A program made the translations under genes and the position numbers. DNA of 64,000 bases from JAXDMK01 sp963765955 (lineage in GTDB: Bacteria; Actinomycetota; Acidimicrobiia; Acidimicrobiales; AC-14), in the NCBI GenBank assembly GCA_963765955.1, contig CAVXYA010000010.1, positions 248,001-312,000 on the forward strand, given 5' to 3'. Under the pieces are notes generated by a model. The model did no database searches. It was not told where the DNA came from and saw nothing but the letters and a program-made list of their open reading frames with translations. Below are positions 17,733-25,866 of this stretch, piece by piece (position 1 is the first letter of the stretch; each line of letters opens with the position of its first letter).

Positions 17733-17900
17733 AACCGGTGACGTTTTCGGGCGCCCGGGCGCCCCATGGCGTCACCAGTTGGCCGGGTCGGCCGAACCGG
17801 TGACGGTGGAGTCCCGATGAGGGCCGTAGGCGTCACCAGTTGGCCGGGTCGGCCGAACCGGTGACGGTGGAGCCCCAGACGGCGGTAAGCGTCACCAGTT
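17733..17900. repeat. Three tandem palindromic units upstream of serS
   Basis: Three copies, about 61 bp apart, start at 17733, 17795 and 17856. Each begins AACCGGTGACG and ends CGTCACCAGTT, arms that pair with one mismatch. The linkers between copies (GGCCGGGTCGGCC) let the end of one unit pair with the start of the next, giving a second, mutually exclusive hairpin set. The array fills the gap between the small gene and serS and would be in the serS leader if transcription starts upstream. Confidence 0.85.
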
Positions 17901-17949
17901 GCCGGGCGCGACGGTCGGGGTCGGCCGGCGGGACACTACGGTCCCCAGC

Positions 17950-19258
17950 GTGATCGACGCCCGCCGCCTGCGCACCGACCTCGACGGGGTCAAGGCCGCC
18001 CTCGCCCGACGGGGCATCGGGGCCGACGAGGTCGACCGGCTGGCCGAGCTCGACCGCCGGGAGCGGGCCCTCAAGTCCAAGGCCGAGGAGCTGCGGGCGC
18101 GGGTCAAGGTCCTGTCCAAGGAGGTGGGCCAGGCCCGGCGCCAGGGCGACGCCGCCACTGCCGACGAGAAGGCGGCCGAGAGCCGCACCGTGGGCGAGGA
18201 GGGCAAGGCGGCCGAGTCCGAGGCAGCCGCGGTCGGGACCGAGCTGCGCGACCTCCTCCTGCGCACGCCCAACCTCCCGTCCCCCGACGCCCCCGACGGC
18301 CTGTCCGAGGCCGACAACGTGGTCGTGCGGGTCGAGGGATTCGACGGGCCCGAGGCCTACGGACCCCACCAGCGGGTTCCCCACTGGGACATCGGCAGCG
18401 AGCTGGGGATCCTCGACCTGGAGGCGGGCGCCCGCCTGTCGGGATCGATGTTCCCCCTGTACCGGGGGGAGGGGGCCCGCCTGGTGCGGGCCCTGTGCCA
18501 GCTCGCCCTCGACCTCAACCGGGACGCCTACGAGGAGATCCGCCCGCCCACGCTCGTGCGCACCGAGACCATGGTGTCCACCGGCCACCTGCCCAAGTTC
18601 GAGGACGACGCCTATCACCTCGAGCGCGACGACCTGTGGGCCATCCCCACGGCCGAGGTCCCCCTCACGTCGCTCGGCCGCGACCACGTCTACGACGAGG
18701 CCGACCTGCCGGTGCGGCTGATGGCCCACACGTCATGCTTCCGGCGGGAGGCGGGGTCGGCGGGACGGGACACCCGGGGCCTGCTCCGGGTCCACGAGTT
18801 CGACAAGGTCGAGATCCTGGCCTACGCCACCGAGGCCCAGGCGGCCGACGTCCACGCCGACATCCTGCGCCGGGCCGAGGCCGCCCTGTCCGCCCTGGGC
18901 CTCGCCTACCGGGTGCTCGACCTGGCCGCCGGCGACCTGGGGGCCTCGTCGGCCCGCACGTTCGACCTCGAGGTCTACGCCCCCGGCTGCGACATGTGGC
19001 TGGAGGCGTCGTCGGTGTCGTGGTTCTCCGACTACCAGGCCCGCCGGGCCAACATCCGCTACCGGCCGGCGAACGGCGGGACAGGCTGGGACGGGCACCG
19101 TCCACGCCCACACCCTCAACGGATCGGCCCTGGCCGTACCCCGGGTGTGGGCCGCGGTGGTGGAGACCCACCGTCAGCCGGACGGGTCGATCGCCCTTCC
19201 CGCCGCGCTCCAGCCCTACTTCACCGGCGCCACCGCTATTTCCGCTCGACCTTCCTGA
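17950..19258 (+). CDS. serS: Seryl-tRNA synthetase (apparent frameshift before motif 3)
   Basis: Charges tRNA-Ser. GTG 17950 starts the N-terminal long coiled-coil arm (about residues 30-100), followed by the class II core with motif 2 region (CFRREAGSAGRDTRGLLRVH, FDKVEIL). At 19078-19097 a 10-bp segment is nearly duplicated (GGGACAGGCT / GGGACGGGCA), shifting the frame. Removing one copy restores GGTGTVHAHTLNGSALAVPR (motif 3) and a normal C-terminus ending at TGA 19256. As an essential gene it is expected to be intact in the cell, so this is either an error or a second serS exists elsewhere. VlmL-like SerRS enzymes also supply azoxy pathways. Confidence 0.88.
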
Positions 19259-19721
19259 CCCCCCGTCCCTCCCGCCACGACTCGATGTCGAGGTGGTCGC
19301 CGGCCGGCTTCACCGTCGAGACCTCTCGGACGTCGGCCTTGAACAGGGGGAAGGGCCCGGGTGGCGGCGGATAGCCGGTGGCCGCGGCGAACGCCTCTCC
19401 AAAACGGGCGAACTCGGCCTCGTCGTCGACCGGCACCGCCAGCCCGCCGATCTTGGCGTCGCCCTCGGAGACGTTCTTGTCGGTGGTGGCGTTGTGGAGG
19501 GCGAAGCGGGGATCGCGCGCCACGTCGGCCGCCTTCCGCGAGCCCGGCATCATGCCCAGCCACAGCTCGCCCAGGGCGAAGAGGGGTTCGATCCCGCTGA
19601 TCCGGGGCGACCCGTCTCGCCGAAGGGTGGCGAGCAGCCCCAGGCCGTGGGCCTCGAAGCGCAGGCGGGCGGTGGCGGCCAGCTCGGGAGCGGCCGCTTC
19701 GACATCGGTCCAGGACGCCAT
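19236..19721 (-). CDS. Pyridoxamine 5'-phosphate oxidase-family flavoprotein
   Basis: A split-barrel FMN- or F420-binding domain protein (161 aa). GLLATLRRDGSPRISGIEPL is the typical first strands, followed by WLGMMPGSRKAADVARDPR, where the basic residues usually bind the FMN phosphate. The C-terminal part has short strands. It overlaps the restored 3' end of serS by about 20 bp in convergent orientation. The substrate cannot be read from sequence; actinobacterial members often use F420. Confidence 0.75.
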   Translation of the reverse strand: MASWTDVEAAAPELAATARLRFEAHGLGLLATLRRDGSPRISGIEPLFALGELWLGMMPGSRKAADVARDPRFALHNATTDKNVSEGDAKIGGLAVPVDDEAEFARFGEAFAAATGYPPPPGPFPLFKADVREVSTVKPAGDHLDIESWREGRGVRKVERK

Positions 19722-19809
19722 CCCCCGAGTGTGCCCGAGCCGTGCGACATCTTCGACCCCGCAGCGATGAGCCGGTTCGATACCTCGCCGCCCGACCGGC
19801 CGGGCGACC

Positions 19810-20379
19810 TCAGGTGACCCGCAGGCTGGCCGCGGGCGAGGCGCCCCGGTCGAGATCCACGAGCGCGACCGTGTAGCCCAGGTACCCGCCGGACATGGGC
19901 CCTTCGGTGGTGTTGAGGGTCAGGCCAACCGGGGACTCACCGGTCTTGGCCACGGCGACGACGATCGTGGCGTTGCCGGCGGTGATGCACTGCACGCCGA
20001 TCGGGCAGCGGTTGTCGGAGACGAACTGGCTGTAGGTGACGAGGAGCCCCTCGCCGGCCACGCCGACCGACTCGCCGAGGGTGATCGTGAACGCCTCACC
20101 CAGCGGGACCGTGCGGGCCGGCCCCGACTCGGGCACGGGCTCGGCGGAGGCGGCCGTGGTGGCCGGGGCCGCCGGGGGCACGCTCGTCCGGGAGACCGTC
20201 GGCCGCAGCGCGGTCGACCCGGGATCGGGGACGGTCGAATCGGGCCCGACCGTCGAACCGGGGACCGTCGACGCCCGAAGGCTCGAGCCCGTCTCCACGG
20301 GTGTCTCCTCGTCCCCGCCACAGGCGGCGGCCGCCAGCACCACGACCGAGACCCCCAGGGCGGCCAACCACCGTTGCAT
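19810..20379 (-). CDS. Secreted lipoprotein, unknown function
   Basis: A 189-aa lipoprotein with signal LAALGVSVVVLAAAACGGDE, a Thr/Pro/Ser-rich spacer of about 80 residues and a C-terminal beta-rich domain that has two Cys (NRCPIGVQC), probably a disulphide. ATG 20379 is chosen because the signal peptide begins there; the longer frame to 20409 adds charged residues only. It is divergent from znuC and shares the intergenic region holding the Zur-like site at 20441, so it may be zinc-regulated too. Confidence 0.65.
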   Translation of the reverse strand: MQRWLAALGVSVVVLAAAACGGDEETPVETGSSLRASTVPGSTVGPDSTVPDPGSTALRPTVSRTSVPPAAPATTAASAEPVPESGPARTVPLGEAFTITLGESVGVAGEGLLVTYSQFVSDNRCPIGVQCITAGNATIVVAVAKTGESPVGLTLNTTEGPMSGGYLGYTVALVDLDRGASPAASLRVT

Positions 20380-20440
20380 GCTCGTCGACTCCCCGTCTCG
20401 CCTCGCCAACCAGCGTAGGCGTCCGTCCGGGCCGTCCTAT

Positions 20441-20459
20441 GATGCGGATGGTTCTCATT
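20441..20459. promoter_or_regulatory. Second Zur-like site, upstream of znuC
   Basis: GATGCGGATGGTTCTCATT matches the znuA palindrome at 13 of 19 positions with one intact half-site (TTCTCATT). It lies 22 bp before znuC and between divergent genes. A weaker operator for the same regulator is inferred. Confidence 0.5.
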
Positions 20460-20481
20460 CCTGAAGGGCGATGTCGCGGCC

Positions 20482-21225
20482 ATGACCATCCTGAGCGCGG
20501 AGGACGTGTCGTTCGCGTACGGCGACGAGATGGTCCTCGACGGCGTCAGCTTCTCGCTCGCCGCCGGTGAGTTCGTCGCCCTGGTGGGGCCCAACGGGTC
20601 GGGCAAGTCGACCCTGCTGCGGGTGCTGCTCGGGCTGTTGAAGCCGTCCGCCGGGCAGGTGCGGGTCTTCGGGGAGGACCCCCGCCACCTCCACGACCGC
20701 TGGCGGGTGGGCTACGTCCCCCAACGCCCCGCTCTCGCCCGGGAGGTGCCGGCGTCGGTGGAGGAGGTGGTGGCCGCCGGCCGCCTGGCCCGCAGCGGGT
20801 GGCGGGGACGCATGGGCCCCGCCGACCGCGTCGCCATCGACCACGCCCTGGAGGCGGTGGCCCTGCGCGACCTCCGCGGCCGGCCGGTGAGCGAGCTTTC
20901 CGGCGGCCAGCAGCAGCGGTCGTTCATCGCCAAGGCGCTGGCCAGCGAGCCCGAGCTGCTGATCCTCGACGAGCCGGTGGCGGGCGTGGACTCCGAGTCC
21001 CAGAAGCGATTCGCCGACTCCCTCACCCACCTGGTCGACGAGCACGGCGCCGGCGTGCTGCTGGTGTCCCACGAGGTGGGGGCGGTGGCCCACGCCCTCG
21101 ACCGGGTCATCGTCCTCAAGAAGAAGGTCCTGTTCGACGGCCCGCCGGCGGAGCTGGCCGGCACCGGCGTGCGCCTGGGCCTCGAGGCGGCCGACCTCCC
21201 GCTGTGGCTCGAAGGTCTCGGCTGA
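20482..21225 (+). CDS. znuC: Zinc ABC transporter ATP-binding protein
   Basis: ABC ATPase (247 aa) of metal importers. Walker A is GPNGSGKST, the signature is LSGGQQQR, Walker B is LLILDEPVAG, and the switch His is in LLVSHEVGAVAHALD. The Q-loop region has GYVPQRPAL, as in ZnuC and MntB-like ATPases. It is followed by its permease one base after the stop. With znuA at 14394 and matching Zur-like boxes it forms a split zinc-import regulon. Confidence 0.88.
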   Translation: MTILSAEDVSFAYGDEMVLDGVSFSLAAGEFVALVGPNGSGKSTLLRVLLGLLKPSAGQVRVFGEDPRHLHDRWRVGYVPQRPALAREVPASVEEVVAAGRLARSGWRGRMGPADRVAIDHALEAVALRDLRGRPVSELSGGQQQRSFIAKALASEPELLILDEPVAGVDSESQKRFADSLTHLVDEHGAGVLLVSHEVGAVAHALDRVIVLKKKVLFDGPPAELAGTGVRLGLEAADLPLWLEGLG

Positions 21226-21226
21226 C

Positions 21227-22057
21227 GTGCTGCCCTTCCCCTTCGACCGGGACTACATGGAGCTGGCCCTGGCCGCCGGCGTGGTGGTGGGGGCGTGCGC
21301 CCCCCTGATCGGCACGTTCCTCGTCCAGCGCCGGCTGTCGCTGCTGGGCGACGGCATCGGGCACCTCGCCTTCGCCGGCGTCGCCGCCGGGCTCCTCCTG
21401 GGGATCTGGCCGGTGTGGGCCGCCCTGGTCGTCGCCGTGGTCGGGGCCCTGAGCCTGGAGCGGCTGCGGTCGCGAGGGCAGGCGTCGGGCGATCTGGCCC
21501 TGGCCCTGTTCTTCTACTCGGGGATCGCCGCCGGGGTGGTCCTGGTCGGGCTCTCCGACTCCTTCAACGCGGGCCTCCTCACCTACCTCTTCGGGGGCAT
21601 CCTCACCGTCACCCGCCAGGACGTGCTGGTCGTGGCCGGACTGGGAGTGGTGATCGTCACCGCGGTGGTGGTCTGCGGGCGGGCGCTGTTCGCGGTCGTG
21701 CTCGACGAGGAGTCGGCCCGGGTGGGGGGTCTGCCCGTCGACCGGCTCAACAGCCTGCTGGCGGCCCTGGCCGCGGTGACGGTGGTGGCCGCCATGCGGG
21801 TCGTCGGCATCCTGCTGGTGGCCGCCCTCATGGTGCTGCCGGTGGCCACCGCCCAGGTCCTGGCCCGGTCGTTCCGGACCACGCTGTGGTTGTCGGCGGT
21901 GGTCGGGGTGGCGTCGGTGGTGGTGGGGCTGGCCGCGGCCCGCATCTGGGGACTGGCCCCGGGGGGCACCATCGTGCTGGTGGCGGCGGCCGCCTTCGGC
22001 GTGACCTCGGTGGTCTCGGGACGGGGCCACGTCCGCTCGGGGGTATTGGGCAGGTAG
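21227..22057 (+). CDS. znuB: Zinc ABC transporter permease
   Basis: ABC-3 family integral membrane permease (276 aa) with about eight helices. Landmarks are PLIGTFLVQRRLSLLGDGIG and HLAFAGVAAGLLLG at the N-terminus, DEESARVGGLPVDRLN in the cytoplasmic coupling loop, and MRVVGILLVAALMVLPVATA. GTG 21227 follows the znuC stop by one base, so the two are coupled. Confidence 0.88.
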   Translation: MLPFPFDRDYMELALAAGVVVGACAPLIGTFLVQRRLSLLGDGIGHLAFAGVAAGLLLGIWPVWAALVVAVVGALSLERLRSRGQASGDLALALFFYSGIAAGVVLVGLSDSFNAGLLTYLFGGILTVTRQDVLVVAGLGVVIVTAVVVCGRALFAVVLDEESARVGGLPVDRLNSLLAALAAVTVVAAMRVVGILLVAALMVLPVATAQVLARSFRTTLWLSAVVGVASVVVGLAAARIWGLAPGGTIVLVAAAAFGVTSVVSGRGHVRSGVLGR

Positions 22058-22066
22058 GTTCGGCCT

Positions 22067-22210
22067 GTGACCCCGGCGCAGCTCGCCTTCTCCATCGCCC
22101 TGGGCACGATCACCCTGCTCATCACCGCCTTCGCCGTCTACGTGGCGTCGTCGACCAGGTGGAGCGACCGCTGGTACCGCCGGGGCCGGACCAAGGCCAA
22201 CCGGCCGTGA
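22067..22210 (+). CDS. 47-residue single-span membrane protein in front of sdhC
   Basis: GTG 22067 opens a 47-codon frame. A helix (AFSIALGTITLLITAFAVYV) is followed by a basic tail (RWSDRWYRRGRTKANRP). Its TGA overlaps the GTG of sdhC (GTGA), so it is probably translated with it. I do not recognise a family. It could be an accessory of the SdhCD anchor. Confidence 0.6.
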   Translation: MTPAQLAFSIALGTITLLITAFAVYVASSTRWSDRWYRRGRTKANRP

Positions 22211-22596
22211 CCGAGCCCGTCCGCCGGGGGGCCACCGTCTACCGGGGCAAGGGGGGCCAGTGGGCGTTCGTGGCCCACCGGGTGAGCGGCTTCCTGATCT
22301 TCTTCTTCCTGCTCCTGCACATCGTCGACGTGGCCACCGTGCGCTGGCCCGACGTGTACGACGAGATCCACCGCCTCTACGGCAACGTCCTGCTGCGCAT
22401 GTTCGAGGTGGGACTGCTCTTCGCCCTGCTCTTCCACACCCTCAACGGGCTGCGCATCGTCGTCGTCGACTTCTTCCCCGGCCAGTCCGGCAACGAGCGC
22501 CGCCTGCTCAGCGCGGTCGTCATCCTCACTCTCGCCGCCGGCCTGCCCGGCGCCTTCGTCATCATGAAGCCCTTCCTCGACGGGCGATTCGGTTGA
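22207..22596 (+). CDS. sdhC: Succinate dehydrogenase cytochrome b556 subunit
   Basis: Membrane anchor and heme-binding subunit of complex II (129 aa). QWAFVAHRVSGFLIFFFLLL carries the conserved HRxSG motif of helix I, and LFHTLNGLRIVVVDFF carries the heme-ligand His. Three helices are visible. GTG 22207 is coupled to the upstream small gene; the stop overlaps the TTG start of sdhD. The sdhA and sdhB genes are not in the window, which is unusual for an sdh operon. Confidence 0.85.
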   Translation: MTEPVRRGATVYRGKGGQWAFVAHRVSGFLIFFFLLLHIVDVATVRWPDVYDEIHRLYGNVLLRMFEVGLLFALLFHTLNGLRIVVVDFFPGQSGNERRLLSAVVILTLAAGLPGAFVIMKPFLDGRFG

Positions 22597-23006
22597 CCGT
22601 CGTCGAGGACCAGCCGCTCGCTCCCCGGGAGGGGCGGGCATCGAGGCGCCAGTCGGGGCGACCGTCGAGGAGCTTCGAGACCTGGTCGTGGTTCTTCATG
22701 CGCCTGTCGGGGTTGGCCCTGGTGTTCCTGGCCCTGGTCCACTTCTCGGTGACCCACATCGTCAACGACGTGGTCGACACCGACTACGACTTCGTGGCCG
22801 ACCGGTGGGGCAACCCGCTGTGGCGGCTCTTCGACTGGGCCCTGCTGGCCCTGGCCCTGTCCCACGGCCTCAACGGCCTGCGCTGGATCGTGGGCGACTA
22901 CGTCCGCCGGCCGGGCCTGCGCCGGCTCACCCTGGGCCTGCTGTTCGGGCTCAGCGGGGCGCTCTTCGTCGGCGGGACCATCACTATCGTGACCTTCTCC
23001 GGCTGA
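22593..23006 (+). CDS. sdhD: Succinate dehydrogenase membrane anchor subunit
   Basis: Second anchor of complex II (137 aa). WSWFFMRLSGLALVFLALVH, then LALSHGLNGLRWIVGDYVRR, mirrors SdhC and supplies the other His. A basic N-terminal tail precedes helix I. TTG 22593 overlaps the sdhC stop. The next gene is on the opposite strand, so the operon ends without sdhA or sdhB. Confidence 0.82.
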   Translation: MTVVEDQPLAPREGRASRRQSGRPSRSFETWSWFFMRLSGLALVFLALVHFSVTHIVNDVVDTDYDFVADRWGNPLWRLFDWALLALALSHGLNGLRWIVGDYVRRPGLRRLTLGLLFGLSGALFVGGTITIVTFSG

Positions 23007-23018
23007 GGGAGCGCCGGG

Positions 23019-23585
23019 TCAGCCTCCGCCCCCCGGGCCGCTGTTGTCCCCGGAGTCGTCTCCGCCGCTCCCGGGACCGCTGTTACCGTCCCCGCCGCCG
23101 CCGTCGCCTCCGCCTCCGGGGCCGCTGTTCCCACCCCCGCCTTCGTCCATGGCCTCCAGGGCCGCGATCAGGGCCTGGCGCTCCTCGTCCGACAGCTTGG
23201 CGTGGGAGTGCAGCCAGACGTAGCGGTCGAGCGGCATCGACCCGTCCTCCACCGTCTCGGCCGCCTCACCGGCGTCCTGGTCCTCGGTGCCCCAGGTGGA
23301 GAAGTTGAGCGCCTTGCGTCCCCTCTCGACGTCGTAGCGGACCAGCCACGACATGGGGGCGATGCCGGAGTACCACGGCCAGTCGGTCTCGTTGCTGTGG
23401 CAGTCGTAGCAGGCGGCCCGGGCCAAGGTCGCGCCCTCGAGGGTGGGCCACGGCGGCGTCGACGTCACCGGCGGGTTGGTGCGCGACCAGCCGTAGGGGA
23501 CGGCCTGGATGAGCCCGAAGACGATGACTCCGACGACGGCAACCGGCTTGGCCTTCCGCCAGACCCGACTTCGAGTTTCGCTCAT
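23019..23585 (-). CDS. Membrane-anchored heme-binding (c-type) domain protein with Gly-rich tail
   Basis: An N-terminal helix (VAVVGVIVFGLIQAVPYGWS) precedes a single c-heme site CYDCH in a domain typical of the haem_bd family (RAACYDCHSNETDWPWYSGI; MPLDRYVWLHSHAKLSDEER). The last 50 residues are Gly, Ser, Asp and Pro repeats. ATG 23585 is used; ATG 23594 is equally possible. It is convergent with sdhD. It may be a periplasmic electron carrier. Confidence 0.72.
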   Translation of the reverse strand: MSETRSRVWRKAKPVAVVGVIVFGLIQAVPYGWSRTNPPVTSTPPWPTLEGATLARAACYDCHSNETDWPWYSGIAPMSWLVRYDVERGRKALNFSTWGTEDQDAGEAAETVEDGSMPLDRYVWLHSHAKLSDEERQALIAALEAMDEGGGGNSGPGGGGDGGGGDGNSGPGSGGDDSGDNSGPGGGG

Positions 23586-23698
23586 GGGATCCATCCTGCC
23601 CGCCCGATCCCCAGTCCACCGGTTCATCGCCGCCGAGCGCCGCGAAACCAAGGCCGGCCGGCGGCGTTACCGTCGGGGCAGCCGCTCCTGGAGGCCCC

Positions 23699-25084
23699 GT
23701 GTCCCGCACCACCCCTCGCCCCGCCACCCCCCTGCTGGCCCTCGTGATCACCCTCGTGGTCCTGGCCGCGTCGGCCGCCCTGGTCGTGCGGCTCACGGGT
23801 GGCGGCGGCGACGGCGACGACGGCGACCGATCGACCACCGCCGCACCCACGACGGCGGCGCCGACCACGCCGGGCGCGACCGAGAGCACCCGCCCGCCCT
23901 CGGCGTCCGGCCTTTCGCTCCGGCAGGCCCGCACCATCGACGAGCTCAAGGCCCAGGTGTCCGAGATCCGGGGCCTGGAGTGGCACGCCGACATCCCCAT
24001 CCGCATCGTGACTCCCGAGGAGATCGCCCGCCGGGTGGCAGAGCTCACCGCCATCGAGCGGGAGAAGGACCCCGACGACGTGCCCAACCTGGAGACGGTG
24101 CTCAAGCTCCTCCAGCTCATCCCCGACGACGTCGACCTCACCGCCACCCTCGACAAGCTGCTGGCCGGAGGCGTCCTCGGCTTCTACGACGACGAGGCCA
24201 AGGAGCTGTTCGTCGGCGGCGACCCCGGAGCCGACCTCGACGTGGCCACCAAGTCGACGATGGTTCACGAGCTCAACCACGCCCTCACCGACCAGCACTT
24301 CAACTTCGGCGAACGCAACCGGTTCCTCACCGACCAGGAGCGGGACGAGGAGTCCTTCGCCCTGGCGGCCCTCGTCGAGGGCGACGCCGAGCTGGTGCGC
24401 ATCCTCTGGGCCGAGGAGCACCTGACGTCCGACGAGCAGCTCGAGGCCGAGCTGGGCGGGAGCGCGGGCGACCCGTCCGTGTACTTCGACACCCCCGAGT
24501 ACATCCTCGAATCGCTCTTCTTCCCCTACCTGAACGGGCTCGACTTCGTGTCCGCGGTGCACGACGAGGGGGGGTTCGCTGCGGTCGACGCCGCCTACCG
24601 GCAGCCGCCGGCGTCATCCGAGGAGATCCTCCATCCCGACCGCTACGAGCCCGGTAAGTCGTGGGACCGACCCTCCGTTCCCGACCTGGCCGCGGCCACC
24701 GGGTGCACGGCCGTCGACAGCAGCACCATCGGCGAGTTCGACATGTCCCAGATCCTCGACCAGCACCTGGCCGCGTCGGAGGCCCGCACCGGCGCCGCCG
24801 GCTGGAACGGCGACTTCTACCGCCTGGTGCGGTGCGGCACGGCCGTGGGGATGGTCGACCGCTGGCGGGCCGACACCCCCGCCGACCTGCCCGAGCTGGC
24901 CGACGCCCTCGGCCGGTGGGCAGCCGAATGGAGCGGGTCGGACCGGGCGCCCGACGGCGACGGGCGATTCTCGGGACCCGACGGCAGCGGCCGGATCATC
25001 CGCTCCGCCGATCGGGTCGACCTGGTCATCGCCGACGACGCTTCGACTTCCGACCGCCTCGCCGCGGCTGTGCTCGCCGCCTAG
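23699..25084 (+). CDS. Membrane-anchored putative zinc metallopeptidase (HELNH)
   Basis: A signal anchor (LLALVITLVVLAASAALVV) and a Thr/Pro linker precede an extracytoplasmic domain. VHELNHALTDQHF contains the zincin HExxH motif, and ALVEGDAELVRI downstream offers a Glu third ligand. The helical middle part has DDEAKELFVGGD and SLFFPYLNGLDF. The substrate is unknown. GTG 23699 is the first codon of the family-like N-terminus. Its stop overlaps the stop of the opposite-strand gene at 25081. Confidence 0.65.
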   Translation: MSRTTPRPATPLLALVITLVVLAASAALVVRLTGGGGDGDDGDRSTTAAPTTAAPTTPGATESTRPPSASGLSLRQARTIDELKAQVSEIRGLEWHADIPIRIVTPEEIARRVAELTAIEREKDPDDVPNLETVLKLLQLIPDDVDLTATLDKLLAGGVLGFYDDEAKELFVGGDPGADLDVATKSTMVHELNHALTDQHFNFGERNRFLTDQERDEESFALAALVEGDAELVRILWAEEHLTSDEQLEAELGGSAGDPSVYFDTPEYILESLFFPYLNGLDFVSAVHDEGGFAAVDAAYRQPPASSEEILHPDRYEPGKSWDRPSVPDLAAATGCTAVDSSTIGEFDMSQILDQHLAASEARTGAAGWNGDFYRLVRCGTAVGMVDRWRADTPADLPELADALGRWAAEWSGSDRAPDGDGRFSGPDGSGRIIRSADRVDLVIADDASTSDRLAAAVLAA

Positions 25085-25866
25085 CGGCCGCCTTCGCCGC
25101 CGCCGGCCGCAGCCGCCGCCGCGGCCGCCGCTCGGCGCCTGCGCAGCATCAGCCCGAACACCAACAGGGGTGGCACGACCAGGACGAGACCCACGATGAG
25201 AGGCGACGTCCCGCCCCCTTCCTCGGCGTCGTCGATGCCGGTCACCACGTAGTAGCCGGTTCCGGCGAAGACCGTCTCCAGGCCGTGGCCCGAGCCGAGG
25301 GGCGTCGTCGGCCGGGCCGCCCACGACCGGCCGTCCCGGGAGTAGAGGAGGGCGTCGCTCGCCCCCGCCCCCACCAGGGCGACGGACGACGTCGTCACCC
25401 GGAGGTCGGTGACGGCCACCCCCGACGGCCGATAGACCACCTCCACCCGGTAGGCGTTGCTCTGGGGGGACATGTCCTCCGGCAGCGGTCCGAGGGTGAG
25501 GGCGTCGACCGGCGTCACCGTCACCGCGGCCGCCATGTCGGGCGGGTGGGGCGGCACCGCCTTGTCCTCCAGGAGGACGATCGCCTGACCGTCCAAGGGC
25601 GTGACGTTGACGAACGCGCTCCCCTCGGGCCCGAGCGGGACGTCCCGAGTGGCCGCCACCGGCTGGGCGTTGTCACGGGCCACCTCACGGGGCGGGTTCA
25701 CCCACCGGTAGGGCAGGGGCGGCGCCAGCCCGTCGAACAGCGGCCGAAAGGGGCGGTCGGACAGGACCATGGTGGCCAGCGCGGCGGCCAGGTACAGGCC
25801 GGCCAAGCCCAGCCCCACCGCCAGCGGTCGGGCACCCGGCCGGGGCCGGGTCGGCCGGTCGGGCAT
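25081..25866 (-). CDS. Membrane protein of unknown function with large external domain
   Basis: A 261-aa protein with an N-terminal helix (LGLAGLYLAAALATMVLS), an extracytoplasmic beta-rich domain (residues about 45-210) and a C-terminal helix (SPLIVGLVLVVPPLLVFGLM) followed by RRRR and an Ala run. The orientation is like a type I receptor with a signal anchor. ATG 25866 overlaps the stop of the upstream binding-protein gene (ATGA), so the two form one unit. No family is recognised. Confidence 0.6.
   Translation of the reverse strand: MPDRPTRPRPGARPLAVGLGLAGLYLAAALATMVLSDRPFRPLFDGLAPPLPYRWVNPPREVARDNAQPVAATRDVPLGPEGSAFVNVTPLDGQAIVLLEDKAVPPHPPDMAAAVTVTPVDALTLGPLPEDMSPQSNAYRVEVVYRPSGVAVTDLRVTTSSVALVGAGASDALLYSRDGRSWAARPTTPLGSGHGLETVFAGTGYYVVTGIDDAEEGGGTSPLIVGLVLVVPPLLVFGLMLRRRRAAAAAAAAAGGGEGGR

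Noticed and set aside
17733..17900. CRISPR array
   Set aside because: The three units are palindromic, their spacers are of unequal type and partly similar to each other, and no cas genes are near.
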